A DNA stretch of 64,000 nucleotides from CAZJFH01 sp964545205 (lineage in GTDB: Bacteria > Pseudomonadota > Alphaproteobacteria > Rhodospirillales > Magnetospirillaceae), in contig CAZJFH010000013.1 of NCBI GenBank assembly GCA_964545205.1, positions 22,052 to 86,051 of the forward strand, read 5' to 3'. Shown piece by piece: positions 17,028-25,651 of this stretch. The notes under the pieces are model-generated. The model was not told the origin of the DNA, did no database searches, and saw only the letters and a list, made by a program, of their open reading frames with translations. How positions within the stretch are numbered: position 1 is the stretch's first letter; every line of letters begins with the position of its first letter. Made by a program: the position numbers and the translations under genes.

Positions 17028-17043
17028 TGGCACCGGGATTGCA
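17028..17043 (+). promoter_or_regulatory. Sigma-54 promoter (TGGCACCGGGATTGCA)
   Basis: This is a consensus -24/-12 element with TGGCAC and TTGCA, about 60 bp upstream of the ATG at 17102. Confidence 0.8.
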
Positions 17044-17101
17044 GATGCGGGGGGCAACCCCGCCAGGGGTCGCGTTAACCTCGCGAGGAGCTCGTTTCGC
17101 C

Positions 17102-18187
17102 ATGGTCTGTCTCCGCACGCGCGCCTTCAAGATGGGTCTGGCCGCCGTGATCGCGGCGGCGGTTTGGGGCTGCGTCACCACACCGGTCCAAGAGCAGCCG
17201 AAGCAGGAACTCGTCTGGCCGAGTCCGCCGGACGAACCGCGGTTCTATTTCGAACAGACCATCAGAAGCAGCGCCGACGTGGTCGGCCAGAGCAGTCGCG
17301 ATCTGCTCAAGGCCTTCGCGACCGGCGAGACGGCCGGCGGCGAGGCGATGGCCAAGCCGTGGGGCGTCGCCGCCCATGCCGGCAAGGTCTATGTCGGCGA
17401 TACCGTCGCCGGCAGGGTCCACGTCTTCGACACCGTCAAGCGCGCCTACGGCGCGATCGGCGCCGGCGGGCCGGGAGCGCTCGGGAAACCGCTCGACATC
17501 GCCACCGACAACGCCGGACGGGTCTATGTCGTCGACAGCTCCAGCAAGGCCGTGGCCGTCTACGAAGACGACGCCTTCGTCCGCTGGATCGGATCGCGCG
17601 AGGTGTTCTCGCGGCCCAGCGGCGTGGCGGTCACCGACGACGGCAGCAGAATCTACGTCCTCGACACCGGCGGCGTCGACAGTCCCAACCACCGCATCGT
17701 CGTGTTCGACGCGCAGGGCACGCAGCTTTCGACGATCGGCACCCGCGGCCCCGGCGAAGGCCAGTTCAACCTGCCGCTGTCGATCACGATGGCGCCGAAC
17801 GGACTGCTCTACGTTCTGGACTCGGGGAATTTCCGCGTCCAGGTGTTCGACCAGGAGGGCAAGTTCATCCGCGCCTTCGGCTCGCCGGGCAAGTTCCCGG
17901 GCCAGTTCGCCAGGCCAAAGGGCATCGCCTCGGATCGCGACGGCAACATCTACGTGACCGACGTCTGGTTCGGCAACATCCAGATCTTCAATTCCGAGGG
18001 CCAGATCCTGATGGCCATGGGCCAGCGCGCCGACAGCGCGGAAGGCGGCAGCTATCTGCTGATCGCCGGCATCGCCGTGGATCAGGCCGACGGCAGGGTC
18101 TACGTCGTCGACCAGTTCCATCAGAAGCTCGACGTCTTCCGTCCGGCGTGGCAGCAGCCCCGCCAGATGGCGGGATCGGCGCAGTAG
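17102..18187 (+). CDS. NHL-repeat beta-propeller lipoprotein
   Basis: The 361-residue precursor has an N-terminal hydrophobic segment ending in VWGC, a probable lipobox. Residues from about 80 onward form repeated NHL blades, with motifs such as KPWGVAAHAGKVYVGD, GRVYVVDSSSKAVAVY and RPKGIASDRDGNIYVTD. These propellers are common next to multiheme cytochromes in metal-reducing bacteria, where their role is not established; a scaffold or docking role is inferred. A similar lipoprotein is encoded at 26210. GAGGAG precedes the start. A cytochrome c and a lipoprotein gene follow with short gaps. Confidence 0.85.
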   Translation: MVCLRTRAFKMGLAAVIAAAVWGCVTTPVQEQPKQELVWPSPPDEPRFYFEQTIRSSADVVGQSSRDLLKAFATGETAGGEAMAKPWGVAAHAGKVYVGDTVAGRVHVFDTVKRAYGAIGAGGPGALGKPLDIATDNAGRVYVVDSSSKAVAVYEDDAFVRWIGSREVFSRPSGVAVTDDGSRIYVLDTGGVDSPNHRIVVFDAQGTQLSTIGTRGPGEGQFNLPLSITMAPNGLLYVLDSGNFRVQVFDQEGKFIRAFGSPGKFPGQFARPKGIASDRDGNIYVTDVWFGNIQIFNSEGQILMAMGQRADSAEGGSYLLIAGIAVDQADGRVYVVDQFHQKLDVFRPAWQQPRQMAGSAQ

Positions 18188-18194
18188 GCGCGCC

Positions 18195-18497
18195 ATGCGT
18201 TGGATCGTGCCCGTCGTCGCCGTCCTGCTGGCCATGCCCGCGCCAGCCGAGGCCGGCAATCCGCGGCGCGGCAAGGAGGTCTACGACACCCACTGCGCGT
18301 CGTGCCACGGCATCGACGGCACCGCGGCGATGGTGGGGGTGCCGTCGTTCCGCAAGGGCGAGCGGCTGGAACGGCCCAACCCGGTCCTGCAGAAGACCAT
18401 CATGTCCGGCCGCAGGATGATGCCGGCATGGCGCGGCCTGCTGACCCTGGAACAGATCTCGGACGTGGTCGCCTTCATCCGCACGCTCAGGCGCTGA
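18195..18497 (+). CDS. Small periplasmic monoheme cytochrome c
   Basis: The 100-residue precursor has a signal peptide (VAVLLAMPAPAEA). The mature part of about 80 residues carries one heme site (CASCH) near its start and a methionine-containing stretch (GRRMMPAWRG) that supplies the likely sixth ligand. It ends in the usual helix LTLEQISDVVAFIRTL. This is the short, single-domain cytochrome c group used as periplasmic shuttles. It begins 7 bp after the NHL lipoprotein gene and shares the sigma-54 transcript from 17028. Confidence 0.92.
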   Translation: MRWIVPVVAVLLAMPAPAEAGNPRRGKEVYDTHCASCHGIDGTAAMVGVPSFRKGERLERPNPVLQKTIMSGRRMMPAWRGLLTLEQISDVVAFIRTLRR

Positions 18498-18516
18498 GCC
18501 TGGTCGGGAGAGTCTC

Positions 18517-19254
18517 GTGCGATACCGCCTGCCCCCAAGCGCCGCGCTGATCGCGGCCGGTTTGGCCCTGGTGCTGGCCGGCTGCGCCACCGACGACGGG
18601 CCGCAGCCTTCGACGGGCGGCGCGGGCGCCGCCGATTCCGCCGCCGGGATGGTCGTCGCGAACCGTTTCGGGGTGGCGGGCGCCCGGCTCGAACTCCTGC
18701 GCGACGGGCGCATCAACGGCGCCACCCGCGAGGGGCTGCAGTCGCTGTACTGGTACGGCCTGACCACCGGTCCGATGGTGCAACTGGTCGCCCGGCGCGG
18801 GCTCGATCTCGCCCGGCTGCGGCTGGTCGGCCCCGACGGCGCCGTCATCGAGGACAAGGCGCTGTCGTCGCCCTTCGCCGAACTCCAACGCTCGGGCCTG
18901 GCCGACGACTTCCTTCTGACCGTCGAATCCGGCGGGTTCGGTCAGTTCAACGGCGCCGAGACCACCGTGATCGGCATTCGCGCGGGGCGGCCGCTGGCGC
19001 TTGCCGCCCGCGATGCAGCCAGCGGCGACGTCGAGGAGATGCGGCTGCTGCGCGCCGCCGCAACGGACTGGCGGCGCGAGGGCGGCCGGCTGCTGCAGGT
19101 GATCTGCGACGCCGCCGACGAGAACGACGACGGGTTCCTCGAGCGCTTCGTCTCCTATTCGGTCGAGAACGGCCATTGGACCCGCCGCGTCGCCGACCGC
19201 CGCGGCTATTGCGCCTGGAACGGCGCGTTCCCGCCGGCCGAGCGGTTCCCGTGA
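18517..19254 (+). CDS. Lipoprotein of unknown function
   Basis: The 245-residue precursor starts at a GTG (18517) preceded by GGGAGAG. It has a lipobox (LVLAGC). The mature protein is a mixed alpha/beta domain with cysteines in LLQVICDAADENDDG and RRGYCAWNG. I do not recognise a family. It is the third gene of the sigma-54 unit containing the NHL lipoprotein and the small cytochrome, and ends about 90 bp before the promoter of the tetraheme cytochrome. An acidic DENDDG loop could bind calcium, which is speculative. Confidence 0.7.
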   Translation: MRYRLPPSAALIAAGLALVLAGCATDDGPQPSTGGAGAADSAAGMVVANRFGVAGARLELLRDGRINGATREGLQSLYWYGLTTGPMVQLVARRGLDLARLRLVGPDGAVIEDKALSSPFAELQRSGLADDFLLTVESGGFGQFNGAETTVIGIRAGRPLALAARDAASGDVEEMRLLRAAATDWRREGGRLLQVICDAADENDDGFLERFVSYSVENGHWTRRVADRRGYCAWNGAFPPAERFP

Positions 19255-19278
19255 GCAGTGCCGAGTCCGAGAAATGCG

Positions 19279-19296
19279 AATTCCCTTTCGGGAATT
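19279..19296. promoter_or_regulatory. Candidate activator-binding palindrome (AATTCCC-TTTC-GGGAATT)
   Basis: This is a perfect 7-bp inverted repeat with a four-base spacer. It is two bases shorter between half-sites than the usual TTCCCG-N4-CGGGAA. Its centre is about 60 bp upstream of the -24 GG of the promoter at 19347. Confidence 0.55.
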
Positions 19297-19346
19297 GCGG
19301 TTTCTCCCGGTCCGCCAAGTGCCGGAAATATCACGAGAAAATCATG

Positions 19347-19362
19347 TGGCACGAGCCATGCA
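19347..19362 (+). promoter_or_regulatory. Sigma-54 promoter (TGGCACGAGCCATGCA)
   Basis: TGGCAC and the GG-N10-GC spacing are exact; the -12 box is ATGCA instead of TTGCA. It lies about 45 bp upstream of the tetraheme cytochrome start. Confidence 0.7.
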
Positions 19363-19406
19363 TCGAAAGCGACACGCAACTTAACTCTTCGGCAAGGAGA
19401 GAGGCT

Positions 19407-20240
19407 ATGTTTCGTTCACTTCGAGTCAAGGCCGTGCCTGTCGCCATCACCTCGGCGGCATTCGGTGCGATGGCCATTGTCCTCGCCGGCATAGGAGTCT
19501 CTCCGGTCTCCGCCGCTGGTATTGCGGACACGAAGCACAATCTGGGTTCCACCGGCACCGGCGTGAACACGTGGGACGGCACGACGGAAGTCTGCGTGTT
19601 CTGCCACACGCCTCACGGTTCCGCCTCGGCGACGCCCGCCGCCGGCCCGCTGTGGAACAAGTCGGCGCCGTCGTCGACCTACACCGCCTACAACACCAGC
19701 GCGACCCTGGAGTCGAAGGAATCCAGCGACGCCTCGATCAAGGCCTCGGTGTCGTTTGCGTGCCTGTCGTGCCACGACGGCAGCCAGGCGATGGACTCGT
19801 TCATCAACGCGCCCGGCTCGGGCAACACCGCGTCCGGCACCTGGACCGGCGCCAATCAGACCGGCGGCAAGATCACCAGCATCGCCAATCTGACCGCCGA
19901 CCTGTCGGACGACCATCCGATCGCCATGCACTATGCCAACTACGGCACGGGCGCGACGGTTCGCGACGCCGATGTGATCGGCGCCGTGAAGCTCGGCAAC
20001 CGCTGGGTCGTCAACGTCGACAGCTATCAGGTCACGGCCGACGGCGGCACCACCTGGACCGCGGCCACCGGCGACGCGGCCAAGGTCGAGAAGACCGACA
20101 TGATCCTCTACACCCGCGGAGCGGAAGACGTGCCGTATGTGGAATGCGCCTCGTGCCATGACCCGCATTCGACCAACAACCTGTTCCTGCGCATCGAGAA
20201 CTACAAGAGCCAAGTCTGCTTGGCGTGCCACGCCAAGTAA
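19407..20240 (+). CDS. Secreted tetraheme cytochrome c (FCHTPHG type)
   Basis: The 277-residue precursor has a long signal peptide ending near VSAAG. Four heme sites are present: CVFCH (followed by TPHG), CLSCH (DG), CASCH (DPHS) and CLACH at the C-terminus, plus conserved histidines (ADTKHNL, DDHPIAMHY) that can act as distal ligands. The same arrangement forms the N-terminal third of the 11-heme protein at 27274. Proteins of this type occur in outer-membrane electron conduits of metal-reducing bacteria. AAGGAGAGAGG gives a strong start. A factor-independent terminator follows before the foldase gene. Confidence 0.9.
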   Translation: MFRSLRVKAVPVAITSAAFGAMAIVLAGIGVSPVSAAGIADTKHNLGSTGTGVNTWDGTTEVCVFCHTPHGSASATPAAGPLWNKSAPSSTYTAYNTSATLESKESSDASIKASVSFACLSCHDGSQAMDSFINAPGSGNTASGTWTGANQTGGKITSIANLTADLSDDHPIAMHYANYGTGATVRDADVIGAVKLGNRWVVNVDSYQVTADGGTTWTAATGDAAKVEKTDMILYTRGAEDVPYVECASCHDPHSTNNLFLRIENYKSQVCLACHAK

Positions 20241-20247
20241 CCGCCGA

Positions 20248-20274
20248 GGGGCCGGAGCGATCCGGCCCCTTTTT
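20248..20274 (+). terminator. Rho-independent terminator after the tetraheme cytochrome
   Basis: A nine-base stem (GGGGCCGGA/TCCGGCCCC) with a GCGA loop is followed by five T residues. It is the cleanest intrinsic terminator in the window. It lies inside an apparent operon and would lower expression of the downstream foldase and barrel genes relative to the cytochrome. Confidence 0.88.
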
Positions 20275-20295
20275 CGCCATTGGGAGCATGGAGTA

Positions 20296-21324
20296 ATGAC
20301 AATTCTCACGAAAAGCTCGACCACAGGTGGGGTCGCGGCCTTCGGGCTGGCGGCCCTTCTGCTCGTTTCGGCGCCCGGTGCTTTCGCCGCGCCCGAGTCC
20401 GCCGGCGAACCGGGGCCCGCCGAGGGAGTTGTCGCCATGGTTCACGGCCAGCCGATCATGATGGCCGAGTGGCAGGCGGCATTCCGGGAGTCGGCGCCGC
20501 GCAAGCTCTATCACGTCGACGCCTCGCCCGACCGCGTCGCCGAGCTCGGCCGCGAGGTGCTCGACGAACTGATCGATCGCCGGCTCGTCGTGCGCGAGGC
20601 CAAGCGGCGGGGCATCCAGCCGGACCCGGCCGCGGTCGACGAACAGGTCGCCGCCTACGAGAAGCAGTACGCCGGCAGCGAGCAGTGGGCCTCGATGCGC
20701 GAGCGCGTCCTGCCCAACCTGCGCGAATTTCTCGGGGGCGAGACCTTGGTTTCGCAGCTCGAGGCGCAGGTGAAGGTGGTTCCGGATCCGACCGAAGAGG
20801 AGTTGCTGGCCTACTACCAGAGCAACCTCGACGCCTTCACCGAACCGGTGCGTCAGCGCGTCAGCGTCATCATGCTCCAGGTCGACCCGTCGGCGACCAC
20901 CGAGACCTGGAAGGCCGCGCGGGACGAAGCGGCCCGGCTGAAGGAGATGCTGCTGAAGGGCGCCGATTTCGCCGAGCTGGCGAAGCTGCACTCGTCCGAC
21001 CGGTCGGCCGCCGAGGGCGGCGACATGGGCTATCTGCACGAGGGCATGCTCGCCCAGGAGGCGGAGGACGTGCTCGCCAAGCTGTCGCCCGGCGAAATCT
21101 CGGATCCGGTCCAGATATTGCAAGGTGTCGCCCTGTTAAAGCTGGTCGAACGCTCGGAGCAGACGGTCCACCCACTGGATCGGGTCCGCGAGCGGGCCGT
21201 CCAGCTCTACAAGCGGGAGCAGGGTGAAAAGCGGTGGGCCGAACTGATGCAGACGCTTCGCGCTTCTCCGGACGTCAAAGTGCTCGTTTCCTTCGAGTCC
21301 TCGGGCGCCGCGCCGGGGAAGTAG
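20296..21324 (+). CDS. Periplasmic parvulin-type peptidyl-prolyl isomerase
   Basis: The 342-residue precursor has a signal peptide ending at GAFAA. A SurA-like N-terminal helical chaperone region (about residues 45-180, including LGREVLDELIDRRLVVREAK) is followed by a parvulin domain with RVSVIMLQV, ADFAELAKLHSSDRSAAEGGDMGYL and LSPGEISDPVQ. Such foldases assist folding of outer-membrane proteins. The gene lies between a secreted multiheme cytochrome and an outer-membrane barrel, so its client is probably the barrel or the conduit. GGAG precedes the ATG at 20296. Confidence 0.9.
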   Translation: MTILTKSSTTGGVAAFGLAALLLVSAPGAFAAPESAGEPGPAEGVVAMVHGQPIMMAEWQAAFRESAPRKLYHVDASPDRVAELGREVLDELIDRRLVVREAKRRGIQPDPAAVDEQVAAYEKQYAGSEQWASMRERVLPNLREFLGGETLVSQLEAQVKVVPDPTEEELLAYYQSNLDAFTEPVRQRVSVIMLQVDPSATTETWKAARDEAARLKEMLLKGADFAELAKLHSSDRSAAEGGDMGYLHEGMLAQEAEDVLAKLSPGEISDPVQILQGVALLKLVERSEQTVHPLDRVRERAVQLYKREQGEKRWAELMQTLRASPDVKVLVSFESSGAAPGK

Positions 21325-21336
21325 GGGGAGTGTGAA

Positions 21337-23169
21337 ATGCGGTGGCCGTGGCGAGCCCTGGCGGCCACCGCGTCTGCGTTGGTCGTCAGCCCGGCACACG
21401 CCGAGGAATTGGTGCCGGGCTTCAACCTTTCCGGCGTCATCACCTACACGTTCCAGGAGTTCAAGCTCGGCGATCGGGACCGGATCTGGAATCACAGCGG
21501 CACCCTGACGCTGCGGCCGACCACCTACATCATCGCGCCCTGGTTCATCACCATCGACGGCGAACTCATGGTCCACGGCAGCGACGGTTCGGAGGGCGTC
21601 CAGTTCCTGGACGTCACCGGCACCGGGACCGCCTCCATCCTGCCGCGCAGCGACTTCCCGACCCAGATCAGCTACACGCACTACAACCAGTTCTGGAACT
21701 ACAAGGACGAGTACGACGGCACCAGCTCCGGCGACCTGCTGAGCATCACGAACTCGGTGTTCGGCGCCGGCTGGAGCTTGCACAATTCGGCCAGCCTGCG
21801 GCTGGCGTCGGTCAGCACCGGCAGCGAGGCGCTCGGTGCGTCGCTGGGCACGCGGCTGACCACCAACTGGGACGGCGACCCGATCGTCGTCTCGCTCGGC
21901 TACGACTACGGGCGCAGCACGGCGCCCGACGGCGAACCGGCGACCGTCCATAACTTCAACGCCTCGGTCAGCTACAGTTACGAGCCGTTCGAGGACGTTC
22001 ACGTCTCGAGCTTCTCGTCGGTGACGGCCAACAAGGCGCAGGCCTCCGCCGGCGAATTCACCGGCCTCGGGCTGCAGGGCGTCACGACCGCGAGCTGGAT
22101 GCCCATGGGCACGCCCGACTGGGTCGTCAGCGGCGCCTTGCGCACCCACAGCATCAGCGGCGAGTTCGAATCCGCGCTGGGGACCAGCAGCTCGCGCACC
22201 GACAACATGAGCGGCTACGGCTCCTTGTCGTCGAGCTATCAGATCATGCCCGGCCTGCGGCTCGGCGGCTCGTGGGGGCTCGGCGTCAGCAAGAACGAGT
22301 CCGAATCGAAGCGGACCGAGAGCGGCCTCATCCAGATCGAGCGAAACGAAAGCGTGCCATGGGCGTCCACCGCCGACGTCGCGCTGCGATACGAGTCCAC
22401 GCCCCTCGACATCTGGGGGTTCGATTGGGACTGGGGCGCCGGCATCGACGTTTCCGGCAGCGTCAGCGACGTCATGGTCGACCACGGCGAGACGCTGTCG
22501 GCGTCGCAGACGCTGTCGCGCTCGCTCGACCTGCCGTGGTTCGGGACGGTCTATCTCGGCGGCACCCAGACGGTGTCCGGCTATCTGCGCCAGAACTGGA
22601 CCACCGACGACCAGGGCGCCGCCTTCGGCGGGCCGGCGGACGGCGAGCTGACCCGCGGCATCGGCCTCGCCCATTCGGCGACGCTCAGCCAGAGCAACTC
22701 CAACGGCCCGCACTGGGACATGTGGCACTTCAGCGCCGCCGACTCGCGCACGCTGATGCCCGACGCCGCCTCGTACCAGATCCTCGATCTTCAGTACAAC
22801 CGCGGCTTCGCCATCGACCGGACCTCGACCATCGAAGGCACGATCGGGGTGCAGTTTTCGCGCAGCAGCTTCGACTCGACCTGGATGGATTCGATCATCG
22901 GCGAGGTCGGCTATCGCGAGGCCGCCGTGTTCGGGATCGAGGACCTGTCGTTCTCGACCAGGTACACGATCAATCCCAAGAGCTTCCTGGTCGTCGACCG
23001 CTACGGGCTGATCGAGCAGGACGACCACGTCTTCGCCAAGCACCGCCTGAACAGCCGCCTGTCCTACACGGTCGGCAAGTTGTCGTTCAGCCTCTCGAAC
23101 CGCCTCGGCTACGACGGCGAGGAGTTCGACGAGATGATCATCTTCCACGTAATGCGAACCATCTTCTGA
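21337..23169 (+). CDS. Outer-membrane beta-barrel protein (putative electron-conduit porin)
   Basis: The 610-residue precursor has a signal peptide ending in SPAHA. The rest consists of alternating polar and hydrophobic strands rich in Ser, Gly, Tyr and Trp, typical of a large barrel, and ends in phenylalanine (VMRTIF), the signal for BAM-dependent insertion. About 20 or more strands could fit the length. There are no cysteines for heme. Position next to a tetraheme cytochrome and a foldase, and upstream of an 11-heme cytochrome, suggests the porin of a porin-cytochrome complex, analogous to MtrB/PioB/Geobacter conduit porins. I cannot show sequence homology to those by eye. Confidence 0.75.
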   Translation: MRWPWRALAATASALVVSPAHAEELVPGFNLSGVITYTFQEFKLGDRDRIWNHSGTLTLRPTTYIIAPWFITIDGELMVHGSDGSEGVQFLDVTGTGTASILPRSDFPTQISYTHYNQFWNYKDEYDGTSSGDLLSITNSVFGAGWSLHNSASLRLASVSTGSEALGASLGTRLTTNWDGDPIVVSLGYDYGRSTAPDGEPATVHNFNASVSYSYEPFEDVHVSSFSSVTANKAQASAGEFTGLGLQGVTTASWMPMGTPDWVVSGALRTHSISGEFESALGTSSSRTDNMSGYGSLSSSYQIMPGLRLGGSWGLGVSKNESESKRTESGLIQIERNESVPWASTADVALRYESTPLDIWGFDWDWGAGIDVSGSVSDVMVDHGETLSASQTLSRSLDLPWFGTVYLGGTQTVSGYLRQNWTTDDQGAAFGGPADGELTRGIGLAHSATLSQSNSNGPHWDMWHFSAADSRTLMPDAASYQILDLQYNRGFAIDRTSTIEGTIGVQFSRSSFDSTWMDSIIGEVGYREAAVFGIEDLSFSTRYTINPKSFLVVDRYGLIEQDDHVFAKHRLNSRLSYTVGKLSFSLSNRLGYDGEEFDEMIIFHVMRTIF

Positions 23170-23170
23170 C

Positions 23171-23190
23171 GGTTCCCGAAACCGGGAACC
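23171..23190. promoter_or_regulatory. Perfect activator-binding palindrome (GGTTCCCG-AAAC-CGGGAACC)
   Basis: This is the best copy of the shared site, with eight paired bases either side of a four-base spacer. Its centre is about 62 bp above the -24 GG of the promoter at 23241. It lies directly after the stop codon of the barrel gene. Confidence 0.65.
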
Positions 23191-23240
23191 GCGGACCGGA
23201 ACCGGGCCGGCGAACCCGGCGCCCGTCCGCCGCGCGGTTT

Positions 23241-23256
23241 CGGCCCGACTATTGCA
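23241..23256 (+). promoter_or_regulatory. Sigma-54 promoter (CGGCCCGACTATTGCA)
   Basis: GG-N10-GC is exact with TTGCA. It is about 56 bp upstream of the first gene of the ten-gene cytochrome operon. Confidence 0.75.
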
Positions 23257-23311
23257 CGAGAGCATCCGAACTGGCCGCCCGATGGGGCGGACGCGCTACT
23301 GGGGGTCCTAC

Positions 23312-23764
23312 ATGTTCAACGGTTTCTTCGGGTGGCGCCGGTTTCTGCTGCTTCCGCTGTTCGGCCTGTTGCTGGCCGTCGGCGTGATCGGCGGCGGGGA
23401 CGAGGCGCGCGCAGAATTCGGCGACGTCGTCATCAACAACTACTCCGACGGAGCCGGCATGCGGCCGGCGGTGTTCCCGCACTGGTTCCACCGCATCCGC
23501 TTCCGCTGCAAGGTCTGCCACGGCGACCTCGGCTTCGAGTTCAAGGCCGGCGGCAACGACATCACGATGCTGAAGATCTTCGACGGCCAGTATTGCGGCG
23601 CCTGCCACAACGGGCAGATCGCGTGGTCGGTCGAGAACTGCACGCTGTGCCACTCCGGCAAGCCCGATACCCGCACCCAGGTGCACAACAGCACGCTGGA
23701 TCGCCTGGTGACGCCGCCCGAGAAGGCCGGCCAGGCGAAGCCGACGTTCGACACGAAGAAGTAG
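23312..23764 (+). CDS. c7-type triheme cytochrome c, first gene of the ten-gene operon
   Basis: The 150-residue precursor begins with a signal peptide. The mature part carries three heme sites (CKVCH, CGACH, CTLCH) and the signature FPHWFHRIRFR ... YCGACHNGQIAWSVENC of the c7-type triheme domain. Extra histidines (HWFH) supply distal ligands, so all three hemes may be bis-histidine, as in low-potential periplasmic cytochromes of metal reducers. It is closely similar to the product at 32966. GGGGGT lies eight bases before the ATG. Confidence 0.9.
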   Translation: MFNGFFGWRRFLLLPLFGLLLAVGVIGGGDEARAEFGDVVINNYSDGAGMRPAVFPHWFHRIRFRCKVCHGDLGFEFKAGGNDITMLKIFDGQYCGACHNGQIAWSVENCTLCHSGKPDTRTQVHNSTLDRLVTPPEKAGQAKPTFDTKK

Positions 23765-23774
23765 GGGGCCGACA

Positions 23775-24761
23775 ATGCGTGCAGCAGCACTGGCGCTCGG
23801 CGCCGTCCTCGCCCTCGGCATCGCCGCCCCGCAGGCCGCGGCACAGGACAACATCAGCGCCGCCAACAAGTTCAACCGCCTGATGAAGAAGGTCATCGAC
23901 ACCAACGCGCCGCCGATGACCGACGGCATCCACGACCCCGAGAATCCCGGAACCGAGGCGCTGCAGCCGCCGAAGGAGGCGTTCGCGGGAATGCCGAAGG
24001 GCATGTCGGGCAACCGCGTCGACTGGGTCAAGGCGCTGCGCGACGGGGCGATCGACCCGCGTGCCGATCGCGAGAATCCCGATGCCAAGAAACAGGTCAT
24101 GGACCTCGACATCATCCGCGAGGTCAAGGGCTCGATGCCCGACGTCGTCTATCCGCACAAGCCGCACACCGAGTGGCTCGACTGCGCCCAGTGCCATCCG
24201 AAGATCTTCGTGCCCAAGAAGGGCGGGAATCCGATCAGCATGGCCGCCATCCTGATGGGCCAGTATTGCGGCGTCTGTCACGGCAAGGTCGCCTTCCCGG
24301 TTTCGGAGTGCTCGAAGTGCCACTCCAAGCCGAAGAAGAACCCCGCCGCCGCCGCCGTCGCCGCGACCGCGGCCGGTGCCAGCTCGCTGAGCCCGATCTC
24401 GACCGCCAACGCGGCCCCGCCGAAGACCGGCGTCGAGGCCAAGGCCCTGGTCGAGCTGTCGCGTGACGACCTGATGACCAAGGGCGCCCAGGTCTATGCC
24501 GACACCTGCGCCGGCTGCCACGGCGAGAACGGCGAGGGCGTTCCCGACACCTTCCCGGCCATCAAGGGCAGCAAGGTCGCGCTCGGCCCGCCGAAGAAGC
24601 ACATCGAGACCGTGCTCAAGGGCGTCGCCGACACCGCGATGACGCCGTGGGCCGACAGCCTGTCGGACGAGGACGTCGCGGCCGTGATCTCGTTCCAGCG
24701 CAACTCCTGGGGCAACAAGGCCGACATCGTGCAGCCGGCCGCCGTCAAGGCGCTCCGCTAG
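23775..24761 (+). CDS. Triheme c7 domain fused to a monoheme cytochrome c domain
   Basis: The 328-residue precursor has a signal peptide ending in QAAAQ. Residues about 40-195 form a triheme domain (CAQCH, CGVCH, CSKCH) of the HDPENPGT...YPHKPHTEWLDC type also seen at 25652 and 33328. An Ala-rich linker leads to a class I cytochrome c domain (residues about 230-328) with CAGCH (GENGEG) and a methionine in DTAMTPW. The fusion of low-potential bis-His hemes to a His-Met heme suggests that it passes electrons between two potential ranges. It begins 11 bp after the preceding gene. Confidence 0.88.
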   Translation: MRAAALALGAVLALGIAAPQAAAQDNISAANKFNRLMKKVIDTNAPPMTDGIHDPENPGTEALQPPKEAFAGMPKGMSGNRVDWVKALRDGAIDPRADRENPDAKKQVMDLDIIREVKGSMPDVVYPHKPHTEWLDCAQCHPKIFVPKKGGNPISMAAILMGQYCGVCHGKVAFPVSECSKCHSKPKKNPAAAAVAATAAGASSLSPISTANAAPPKTGVEAKALVELSRDDLMTKGAQVYADTCAGCHGENGEGVPDTFPAIKGSKVALGPPKKHIETVLKGVADTAMTPWADSLSDEDVAAVISFQRNSWGNKADIVQPAAVKALR

Positions 24762-24775
24762 AAAAGGACAGGCAG

Positions 24776-25645
24776 ATGAAGATCGTGTTCAATGCCGCCT
24801 GCCTGGCGGTGATGCTGATGGCGACCGCTGCGGCCGCCGAAGACAAGCGCATGCCGGTGACCCCGAAGATCACCGAGCAGAAGGCGGCGTTCGTGACCAA
24901 CCTGGTCACCGATTCCGCGGCGATCCGCGCCATCGAGGCCAGCGACGACGCCGAGGCCAAGGCGCTGCTGGCGCGCGCCCGCGAGCTGGTCGACGCCGCC
25001 AAGGCCGACGGCGCCGCCGGCCGCACCGATGCCGCCGACAAGAAGCTGAACGAGGCCATCGCCCTGGTGATGGCCCAGACCAAGCGCGTCTCCCAGGAGG
25101 ACCTCCACCAGGACCGCGCCAAGCAGCTGTTCGAGCTGCGCAAGGGCAGCGTCAAGGCGCTGGCCGAGGCCTATGACCGCGTCGCCGCCGAGAAGGGCGC
25201 CTCCGGCGCCGCCGCCAAGCGCGACATGGCCAGAAAGGCGCTGGCCGACGCCGACGCCCTGGCGGCCGCCGGCGAGCACGCCAAGGCGGTGCCGTTGCTC
25301 GACCAGGCCTATGCCGCCGTCAGCGCCGACCTCGCGGCGCTGCGCGACGGCGACAAGCTGATCAAGGAGCTGAAGTTCGACACGCCCAAGGACGAGTACG
25401 TCTACGAGGTCGACCGCAACGACAGCCACCTGTTCCTGCTCAAGCTCGCGCTCGACGAGAAGAAGCCGGATCCGATGATCGTCACCCAGGCCGAGAAGAT
25501 GCGCGGCCAGGCGAGCGATCTTCGCAAGCGGGCCGAAGGGCTGGCCGGGGCCGAGAAGTACCAGGACGCCATCCGGGCACTGAACGACTCGACCGAGATT
25601 CTGATCAAGGCGATGCGGATGACGGGGCTCTACATCCCGGGCTGA
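24776..25645 (+). CDS. Periplasmic helical protein, paralog of the 2493 gene
   Basis: The 289-residue precursor has a signal peptide (AVMLMATAAAAE). The mature protein is almost entirely Ala, Lys, Asp and Glu-rich helix, with TPR-like segments such as AEARELVDAAKADG-type repeats, and no cysteine. Its C-terminal third matches the product at 2493-3290 (TPKDEYVYEVDRNDSH; AMRMTGLYIPG at the end). Both are encoded next to multidomain cytochromes under sigma-54 control. I know no family name. A structural or adaptor role in the conduit is inferred. AGGA lies eight bases before the start. Confidence 0.78.
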   Translation: MKIVFNAACLAVMLMATAAAAEDKRMPVTPKITEQKAAFVTNLVTDSAAIRAIEASDDAEAKALLARARELVDAAKADGAAGRTDAADKKLNEAIALVMAQTKRVSQEDLHQDRAKQLFELRKGSVKALAEAYDRVAAEKGASGAAAKRDMARKALADADALAAAGEHAKAVPLLDQAYAAVSADLAALRDGDKLIKELKFDTPKDEYVYEVDRNDSHLFLLKLALDEKKPDPMIVTQAEKMRGQASDLRKRAEGLAGAEKYQDAIRALNDSTEILIKAMRMTGLYIPG

Positions 25646-25651
25646 GGGGCG

